Positions 15,495-20,971 of a stretch of 26,566 nt of DNA are shown here, in pieces. Source of the stretch: JBMTVT01 sp049451635 (GTDB lineage: Bacteria; Bacteroidota; Bacteroidia; Flavobacteriales; Flavobacteriaceae); NCBI GenBank assembly GCA_049451635.1, contig JBMTVT010000034.1, positions 1 through 26,566 on the forward strand, given 5' to 3'. Within the stretch, counting starts at the first letter, position 1; every line of letters starts with the position of its first letter. Under the pieces are notes generated by a model. The model saw nothing but the letters and a program-made list of their open reading frames with translations, was not told where the DNA came from and searched no databases. The position numbers were made by a program, and so were the translations under genes.

Positions 15495-15499
15495 ATATC

Positions 15500-15904
15500 A
15501 TGAGTGAAAAAACTGTAACACCAAGAGGCGCCTACCCGCACACCAAACGCGTTGGTGATTTTATATTTGTTTCAGGAACCAGTTCCAGACGATCAGATAA
15601 TACCATTGCAGGTGTTGATATTATTGACGAAATGGGAACAAAACGTTTAAATATCGAAGTTCAAACTCGTGAAGTTTTAAAAAATATTGAGAAAAACTTA
15701 GCAAAAGAAGGTGCTACTTTAAAAGATGTAGTAGACATTACTTCTTTTCTAGTAAACATGAATGATTTTGCAGGTTACAACAAAGCTTATGCAGAGTTTT
15801 TTAATAAAGAAACGGGGCCAACTAGAACCACAGTGGCAGTGCATCAACTACCACATCCAGATTTGGTTGTAGAGATTAAGGTGATGGCCTATAAAAAGCA
15901 ATAA
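15500..15904 (+). CDS. nbaF: RidA-family protein, probable 2-aminomuconate deaminase
   Basis: The product is 134 residues with the YjgF/RidA chorismate-mutase-like fold. Near the N-terminus it has PRGAYPHTKRVGDFIFVSGT. RTTVAVHQLPHPDLVVEIKV at the C-terminus carries the conserved Arg that binds the substrate carboxylate. The 2-aminomuconate deaminases of 2-nitrobenzoate and 3-hydroxyanthranilate degraders (NbaF type) belong to this family and share the SGTSSRR and VQTREVLKNIEKNL regions as I recall them. They convert 2-aminomuconate to 4-oxalocrotonate plus ammonia. The position between kmo and the semialdehyde dehydrogenase supports that role over general enamine deamination. The dehydrogenase ATG follows the stop directly. 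Confidence 0.85.
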   Translation: MSEKTVTPRGAYPHTKRVGDFIFVSGTSSRRSDNTIAGVDIIDEMGTKRLNIEVQTREVLKNIEKNLAKEGATLKDVVDITSFLVNMNDFAGYNKAYAEFFNKETGPTRTTVAVHQLPHPDLVVEIKVMAYKKQ

Positions 15905-17344
15905 ATGCTTATACAAAACTACATAAACGGAAAATTTGAAAATCCAATTCAAGATAATTGGTTAGACAACTATTGTCCAGCCAATGGTGAAGTTTATGGA
16001 AAACTGCCCAACTCATCGACTGAAGATGTCGAGCAAGCCTACAAAAGTGCCAAATCTGCCTTTAGTCAATGGTCGCAAACCACTTTAGATGAGCGAAGTA
16101 GAATATTAATAAAAATTTCAGAATTACTAGAAACCAATTTGCAGCGTTTTGCAGAAGCAGAAAGTAAAGACAATGGAAAACCTATAAGTTTAGCAAAGGC
16201 TGTGGATATTCCGCGAGCAGCCAGTAATTTTCGGTTTTTTAGTAATGCCATTACACAATTTGCCAGTGAAAGTCACGAAAGTATCGGTCAAAATGCTATC
16301 AATTATACATTGCTGCAACCGATTGGAGTTGTTGGTTGCATTTCACCATGGAACCTTCCACTCTATCTTTTTACTTGGAAAATTGCTCCAGCCATAGCTG
16401 CTGGTAATTGTGTAGTAGCAAAACCCAGTGAAGTTACACCAATGACAGCTTTTTTATTAGGTGAAATTTGCAATGAAGCTGGCTTACCTAAAGGGGTTTT
16501 AAATATTGTTCATGGGTTAGGAAACACCACTGGACAAGCTATTATAAAGCATCCAAACATTAAAGCTATTAGTTTTACTGGTGGAACTGAAACAGGAGCG
16601 CACATTGCAAAAGTAGCAGCACCTATGTTCAAAAAACTATCTCTTGAGTTAGGTGGAAAAAACCCTAATATCATTTTTGCAGATTGCGATTATGATGATA
16701 TGTTAGAAACAACCGTGCGTTCTTCATTTGCCAATCAAGGTCAGATTTGTTTGTGCGGAAGTCGTATTTTTGTGGAAGCTTCTATTTATCAAGAATTCAA
16801 AAAGGACTTTATAGAAAAGATAAAAAAACTAAAAGTCGGGCATCCTTCAAATTCAGAAACAGATATTGGAGCACTAGTTTCCAAACCTCATCTTGAAAAA
16901 GTGTTGAATTATATTGAAATTGCAAAAAAGGAAAATGGCAACATTCTCTGTGGTGGAAACCAAGTTAAAGTGAAAGGTTTTGAAAAAGGCTATTATTTAG
17001 AACCCACCGTTATTGAAATAGAAACCGATGATTGTAGAATTAATCAAGAAGAAGTTTTTGGCCCCTTAGTAACAATCATGCCTTTTAAAACTGAAGATGA
17101 CGTTTTACAAATGGCCAACAAAGTGAAATATGGGTTATCAGCAACTATTTGGACAAATGATTTAAAACGCACTATGCGAATAACCAACCAAATTGAAGCA
17201 GGTATTGTTTGGGTAAACACATGGATGCTTCGAGATTTACGAACCCCTTTTGGAGGTGTGAAAGCATCAGGAGTAGGACGTGAAGGTGGCTTTGAAGCAT
17301 TACGATTTTTTACAGAAGCAAAAAATATTTGTATAAAATATTAA
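15905..17344 (+). CDS. nbaE: 2-Aminomuconic 6-semialdehyde dehydrogenase
   Basis: This 479-residue member of the ALDH superfamily oxidises 2-aminomuconate 6-semialdehyde to 2-aminomuconate with NAD+, before the semialdehyde can cyclise to picolinate. The catalytic Cys is C282 in ANQGQICLCGSRIFVE and the general base is E248 in SLELGGKNPN. SFTGGTETG is the cofactor loop, SPWNLPLYLFTWK holds the conserved Asn, and EEVFGPLV is the C-terminal motif. NQGxICLCxSRIFV is very close to known AMSDH and human ALDH8A1, favouring this substrate over generic aldehydes. The gene abuts the deaminase, and the SDR starts 4 nt later. Confidence 0.92.
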   Translation: MLIQNYINGKFENPIQDNWLDNYCPANGEVYGKLPNSSTEDVEQAYKSAKSAFSQWSQTTLDERSRILIKISELLETNLQRFAEAESKDNGKPISLAKAVDIPRAASNFRFFSNAITQFASESHESIGQNAINYTLLQPIGVVGCISPWNLPLYLFTWKIAPAIAAGNCVVAKPSEVTPMTAFLLGEICNEAGLPKGVLNIVHGLGNTTGQAIIKHPNIKAISFTGGTETGAHIAKVAAPMFKKLSLELGGKNPNIIFADCDYDDMLETTVRSSFANQGQICLCGSRIFVEASIYQEFKKDFIEKIKKLKVGHPSNSETDIGALVSKPHLEKVLNYIEIAKKENGNILCGGNQVKVKGFEKGYYLEPTVIEIETDDCRINQEEVFGPLVTIMPFKTEDDVLQMANKVKYGLSATIWTNDLKRTMRITNQIEAGIVWVNTWMLRDLRTPFGGVKASGVGREGGFEALRFFTEAKNICIKY

Positions 17345-17348
17345 AAAA

Positions 17349-18131
17349 ATGGACTTAAAATTAAACAATAAATACGCGTTAGTTTGCGGTAGTACAGCAG
17401 GTATTGGTAAAGCTACAGCCATAGCATTGGCTAATGAAGGTGTAAACGTCACTTTAGCAGCTAGAAACAGAGAAAAACTAAAAGCTGTATTAGCAGAATT
17501 ACCAAACACAGAGACCCATAGTTATATTGTAGCTGATTTTTTAAACCCAAGAGAATTACAAGAACAAGTTATTAAACACATTGAAAAAAATAATGGCTTC
17601 CATATTCTTATAAATAATACAGGTGGCCCAAGAAGTGGCGCTATTTTAAATGCTAGTTTGGAGGAGTTTGAAAATGCTTTTACCATGCATTTAAAATGTA
17701 ACCATGTGTTATCTCAAGCCACCATTCCATTTATGAAAAGTGAGGGATTTGGTAGAATAGTAAATATTATTTCCACATCTGTAAAAGAGCCTATTCCTGG
17801 TTTGGGCGTTAGCAATACCATAAGAGGTGCCGTTGGAAATTGGAGTAAAACCTTAGCTACCGAAGTTGCTGAATTTGGTATTACCGTCAATAATGTTTTA
17901 CCCGGGTTTACTGAAACTGAAAGGTTAAACGAAATTATTAAAGTTAAGGCTACAAACGAGGATAAAAGTATAGAGGATATGGCTGAAATAATGAAAAATT
18001 ATGCGCCCGCAAAACGTTTTGCAAAACCAGAAGAAACTGCTAATGTGATTACATTTTTAGTTAGTGAAGCAGCTAGTTATATTAACGGAATTAATGTTCC
18101 GGTTGATGGCGGACGAACAAAAAGTTTGTAA
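17349..18131 (+). CDS. Atypical short-chain dehydrogenase/reductase lacking catalytic Tyr and Lys
   Basis: The 260-residue protein has an SDR Rossmann fold: cofactor loop CGSTAGIGKA, NNTGGPRSG where NNAG is usual, and PGFTETERL after strand 6. The active-site Ser aligns at S142 (NIISTSV), but the YxxxK motif is VSNTIRGAV: S155 replaces Tyr and R159 replaces Lys. The usual catalytic Asn aligns with a His (MHLKCN). This fits the BKR-like SDR-like subgroup, known to lack a standard tetrad. The C-terminus (YINGINVPVDGGRTKSL) is intact, so the gene looks functional. It is embedded between the dehydrogenase and haaO; it may reduce a pathway intermediate by another mechanism, or bind a ligand. Function unknown. 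Confidence 0.8.
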   Translation: MDLKLNNKYALVCGSTAGIGKATAIALANEGVNVTLAARNREKLKAVLAELPNTETHSYIVADFLNPRELQEQVIKHIEKNNGFHILINNTGGPRSGAILNASLEEFENAFTMHLKCNHVLSQATIPFMKSEGFGRIVNIISTSVKEPIPGLGVSNTIRGAVGNWSKTLATEVAEFGITVNNVLPGFTETERLNEIIKVKATNEDKSIEDMAEIMKNYAPAKRFAKPEETANVITFLVSEAASYINGINVPVDGGRTKSL

Positions 18132-18150
18132 CTTTATAGTTGAAACTAAA

Positions 18151-18214
18151 TTGCGTGAAGGATTGAAGCAGGCTACCATGTAGTGCGAAAAGCCCGACCC
18201 GAAAGGACACGCCC
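18151..18214 (+). repeat. Interspersed repeat (type A), copy 1
   Basis: The unit starts with TTGCGTGAAGGATTGA, has GCTACCATGTAG in the middle and GAAAAGCCCGACCCG near the end, closing with GGACACGCCC. The same elements recur in the same order on the minus strand at 26304-26379. The stretch GCCCGACCCGAAAGGACACG looks like a family-specific core I recall as common in flavobacterial genomes. It lies between the SDR stop and the haaO ATG, within the operon. Confidence 0.75.
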
Positions 18215-18227
18215 AAAACATAAGAAT

Positions 18228-18761
18228 ATGAGCAAATTATTTCCTCCTGTTAATTTTAAAGCCTGGATTGAAGAAAACAGACATCTTTTAAAACCACCCG
18301 TTGGCAATAAAGTGGTTTGGAAGGATGGAGATTTTATTGTGATGGTTGTTGGTGGACCCAATAATAGAAAAGATTATCACTATAATGAAACTCCTGAATT
18401 CTTTTACCAAATAGAAGGTGATATTATTTTAAAAGTGATTGATAAAGGCACGCCTAAAGATATTCATATAAAAGAGGGCGAAATATTTTTATTGCCTCCA
18501 AAAGTGCCACATTCGCCTCAGCGTGGTGCCAATACGGTTGGTTTGGTGATTGAATATCCCAGAGAAAAAGGGGTTAAAGATGCACTTTTGTGGTTTTGTG
18601 AAAACTGTACAACCAAACTATACGAAGAAGATTTTGTCCTAGACAATATTGAAACCGATATGCCTGTGATTTTTGATAAATATTACAGTGATAAAGAGAA
18701 ACGTACTTGCCCAAATTGTGGCGAAGTGATGCAGCCTCCTAAGAAAGTTCAAATAGATTAA
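18228..18761 (+). CDS. haaO: 3-Hydroxyanthranilate 3,4-dioxygenase
   Basis: The ATG at 18228 gives 177 residues. The enzyme opens the ring of 3-hydroxyanthranilate to 2-amino-3-carboxymuconate semialdehyde. It is a cupin whose catalytic Fe ligands are H51 and E57 (DYHYNETPEF) and H95 (PHSPQR); R47 and R99 line the substrate pocket. These positions equal those of the Cupriavidus enzyme, which confirms the start. A rubredoxin-like second iron site, typical of bacterial forms, is C124/C127 (CENC) and C161/C164 (CPNC). The frame could extend to a GTG at 18183, but that part lies inside interspersed repeat A and is not coding. ACMSD follows after 32 nt. Confidence 0.96.
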   Translation: MSKLFPPVNFKAWIEENRHLLKPPVGNKVVWKDGDFIVMVVGGPNNRKDYHYNETPEFFYQIEGDIILKVIDKGTPKDIHIKEGEIFLLPPKVPHSPQRGANTVGLVIEYPREKGVKDALLWFCENCTTKLYEEDFVLDNIETDMPVIFDKYYSDKEKRTCPNCGEVMQPPKKVQID

Positions 18762-18764
18762 AAC

Positions 18765-18788
18765 TAGATTTCTGCATTTGCAGGAATA
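18765..18788 (+). repeat. Partial, diverged copy of repeat B
   Basis: TAGATTTCTGC at 18765 and GCAGGAATAA at its end match the right half of the unit at 14021-14093 (TAGATTCCTGC and GCAGGAATGA), keeping the small hairpin (CTGC/GCAG). The left half is missing. As at kmo, the AGGAA lies just upstream of a start codon, here that of ACMSD. Confidence 0.6.
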
Positions 18789-18793
18789 AAAAA

Positions 18794-19879
18794 ATGGAAA
18801 AACGTAAATTAAGAATAAACGGTCATTCGCATCTACTGCCTTACCCAGAAGAAATTCCAGATTTTATGCAAGAAAAGGGTATTTTTTGGGTAGATAAAGA
18901 CCGAAAATTTATGCTGCAAAAAGATTGGAATAGACCTATAACTGACTCCAGTTTTTTTTTACATGAAAAGCTGGAATGGATGGAGCGCAATAAAATAGAC
19001 CATGCAGTTGTTTTAAATCTTTCTCAATTATATGGTAACGGGTTGCGCGTGGAGGAAATGAAAAAAGCATTGCGTTTTCAAAACGATTTTAATGCTAAAA
19101 TCCAGCATGAAAACCAAAAAAAATTCACCTGTGGCTTTGTAGTACATCCTGGCTTTGTAAGAAGTGCCTGTTGGGAAATTGAGCGTTGCGTAGAAACCCA
19201 TGGCATGCAATTACTTTGTTTACCAACGCATTATATGGATACCATTGGTACTTGGCGCTGTATTTTTGATGAAGAAAATGAGCCTATTTTTGAATTGGCA
19301 AATAAATATAATTTAGCTGTTGAGATTCATCCATATGATGGGGAAAAATTTATCAAACTTGAGAATACGTCATGGCGTTTTCACCTAATTTGGATGTTGG
19401 CACAATGTGCGGATGCTTATCATTTTTTGACACTAAATGGTTACCAAGAAAAATTTCCCAATATGCGTACATGTTTTGCACATGGAGGTCAATTGGCACA
19501 AATTAATTTGGGCAGACGCATTCAAGGTTTTGATGGAAGACCCGATTTATTTGAAGGAAAACATCACCCAAGAAAAGCCGTTGGCCATAAAAATATTTTC
19601 TTTGACACTTTGGTTCATGATACGGGTTCATTAGAACTATTAATAAAAAATCAAGGGGCTAAACAAGTTTTAATGGGTTTGGACGATCCTTATCCCCTAG
19701 GTGAAATGGAAAGTACAAAACAATCTTCATACCCTGGAAAAATTTTAGATTTAGCCATGGAAAGAAAAATTATAAATCAGACAGAATATGATGCCATTTG
19801 GGAAGACAACGTCATTCAATGGCTATGTGGCGATGATGAAAACGCCAAAGAAAAATTGTACAATAGAATTTTAAGTTAA
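18794..19879 (+). CDS. nbaD: 2-Amino-3-carboxymuconate-6-semialdehyde decarboxylase (ACMSD)
   Basis: The 361-residue amidohydrolase-fold enzyme decarboxylates ACMS to 2-aminomuconate 6-semialdehyde, competing with spontaneous closure to quinolinate. The Zn ligands are H11 and H13 (NGHSHLLP), H179 (VEIHPYDG) and D297 (LMGLDDPYPLGE); H230 (CFAHGG) is the catalytic His. These are within three residues of the positions in the Pseudomonas enzyme (9, 11, 177, 294 and 228). ITDSSFFLHEKLEWMERNKI is another typical stretch. The gene is intact and 32 nt downstream of haaO. Its stop overlaps the O-methyltransferase start (TAATG), so the two are coupled. Confidence 0.95.
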   Translation: MEKRKLRINGHSHLLPYPEEIPDFMQEKGIFWVDKDRKFMLQKDWNRPITDSSFFLHEKLEWMERNKIDHAVVLNLSQLYGNGLRVEEMKKALRFQNDFNAKIQHENQKKFTCGFVVHPGFVRSACWEIERCVETHGMQLLCLPTHYMDTIGTWRCIFDEENEPIFELANKYNLAVEIHPYDGEKFIKLENTSWRFHLIWMLAQCADAYHFLTLNGYQEKFPNMRTCFAHGGQLAQINLGRRIQGFDGRPDLFEGKHHPRKAVGHKNIFFDTLVHDTGSLELLIKNQGAKQVLMGLDDPYPLGEMESTKQSSYPGKILDLAMERKIINQTEYDAIWEDNVIQWLCGDDENAKEKLYNRILS

Positions 19880-20523
19880 TGTATTTTATCCCTGAAGAAT
19901 TAGATAATTATGTGGTTAACCATACTGGAGATGAACCCGAATTATTACAACAATTAACCCGCGAAACCTTTCAAAAAATTTTGCAACCTCGCATGTTAAG
20001 CGGACATTATCAAGGGCGTATTTTAAGCATGGTTTCAAAGTTGATAAACCCAGAAAACATATTAGAAATTGGCACTTATACAGGGTATTCAGCTTTATGT
20101 TTAGCTGAAGGCATGCGTGTTAATGGGCAATTGCATACTATTGATGTAAATGAGGAGCTGGTTGATTTTCAGCGAAAATATTTTGATAAATCTGATTATG
20201 GAAATCAAATTTTTCAACACTTAGGTAATGCTTTGGAAATAATTCCTAAACTCAATAAAACTTTTGATTTGGTTTTTATTGATGCAGATAAAGAAAACTA
20301 CTCTAATTATTTCAACCTTATTATTGATAAACTAAATCAGGGCGGCATTATACTATCTGACAATGTGCTGTGGAGCGGTAAGGTTTTAGACACCGAATTT
20401 ATGAAAGACGACTCATCAACACCAGCGCTTATTGCATACAATAAACTTTTAAAAGACGACAAACGTGTTGAAACTGTTTTACTTCCTATTAGAGATGGGT
20501 TAACTATTAGCCGTAAAATTTAA
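19879..20523 (+). CDS. Class I SAM-dependent O-methyltransferase (COMT/CCoAOMT-like)
   Basis: The 214-residue methyltransferase belongs to the Methyltransf_3 family of metal-dependent catechol or caffeoyl-CoA type enzymes. Motif I is ILEIGTYTGYSALCLAEGM. IDVNEELVDFQRKYF carries the acidic residue for the SAM ribose. FDLVFIDADKENYSNYF has the metal-binding Asp, and LSDNVLWSG the second metal-site Asp-Asn. Its ATG shares a base with the ACMSD stop, so it is made together with the ring-cleavage pathway. The o-aminophenol compounds of that pathway (3-hydroxykynurenine, 3-hydroxyanthranilate) resemble catechol substrates and are plausible targets, but the position alone is the evidence. It ends the cluster; no terminator was found after it. 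Confidence 0.85.
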   Translation: MYFIPEELDNYVVNHTGDEPELLQQLTRETFQKILQPRMLSGHYQGRILSMVSKLINPENILEIGTYTGYSALCLAEGMRVNGQLHTIDVNEELVDFQRKYFDKSDYGNQIFQHLGNALEIIPKLNKTFDLVFIDADKENYSNYFNLIIDKLNQGGIILSDNVLWSGKVLDTEFMKDDSSTPALIAYNKLLKDDKRVETVLLPIRDGLTISRKI

Positions 20524-20609
20524 AAAACTAAACCAAATTAATAAAATCGCTAAAAGGTAACATGAAGCGGATTAATCGATTAAATGCAAATCGATAAATA
20601 GATAAAATG
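20524..20609. other. Convergent gap with no clear terminator
   Basis: This 86-nt gap between the O-methyltransferase (+) and tatA (-) contains a 12-bp palindrome, TTAATCGATTAA (20572-20583), and a nearby AATCGAT repeat, but no GC-rich hairpin followed by a T-run on either strand. Confidence 0.4.
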
Positions 20610-20897
20610 TTAAAACTTTCGTTTTACTGAGCCTGTAAAATCTTCTAGGTCATCTTTTACCTTATCCAGCTCTTTTTTAACATCGGAAGTAATACTGGTA
20701 TCGATACCATTTTTTTCGGCACTTTTGGTAATTTCATGCTTAATATCATTTGTCGCGTCTTTAAGCGTGCGCATACCTTTACCTAAACCACGGGCAATTT
20801 CAGGTAATTTATCGGCACCAAAAACCATAATAGCGATAAATAGAATAAAAGCTATTTCACCGCCGCTTATGAATAAAAATGTAGGTTGATGCATCAT
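20610..20897 (-). CDS. tatA: Sec-independent translocase subunit TatA/TatE
   Basis: The 95-residue protein has a short periplasmic N-terminus, one membrane helix (about residues 12-26, GEIAFILFIAIMVFG), the hinge FGADKLP, and an amphipathic helix (EIARGLGKGMRTLKDATNDI) with a charged tail. This is the TatA pore-forming subunit that exports folded twin-arginine substrates. The Phe-Gly of FGADKLP is the invariant hinge. No tatC is nearby. The -7 box lies only 4 nt upstream of the ATG, so the transcript would be leaderless or would start at the second ATG. It lies downstream of the M1 peptidase but is separated from it by a terminator. Confidence 0.92.
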   Translation of the reverse strand: MMHQPTFLFISGGEIAFILFIAIMVFGADKLPEIARGLGKGMRTLKDATNDIKHEITKSAEKNGIDTSITSDVKKELDKVKDDLEDFTGSVKRKF

Positions 20898-20901
20898 TAT
20901 A

Positions 20902-20909
20902 CAAATATA
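20902..20909 (-). promoter_or_regulatory. Bacteroidota-type -7 promoter box of tatA
   Basis: On the minus strand the sequence reads TATATTTG, a perfect TAnnTTTG match, ending 4 nt before the first tatA ATG. Transcription would start about at the initiation codon. No -33 TTG is apparent. Confidence 0.55.
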
Positions 20910-20932
20910 GGAGTTGTTTTGTTAGAATAAAA

Positions 20933-20959
20933 AAAAGCCGATTATAAAAATCGGCTTTT
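20933..20959 (-). terminator. Rho-independent terminator after the M1 peptidase gene
   Basis: AAAAGCCGATT (20933-20943) and AATCGGCTTTT (20949-20959) form an 11-bp stem with a 5-nt loop. On the minus strand it is followed by a run of T. It lies 13 nt beyond the peptidase stop. Confidence 0.85.
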
Positions 20960-20971
20960 AAAATTTATTTT

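Noticed and set aside
18183..18227. Upstream GTG extension of haaO
   Set aside because: The extension lies in interspersed repeat A, and counting from 18228 places the iron ligands at their known positions.
20572..20583. TTAATCGATTAA palindrome as an operator or terminator
   Set aside because: It is short, AT-rich, between two convergent 3' ends, and has no T-run or promoter next to it.
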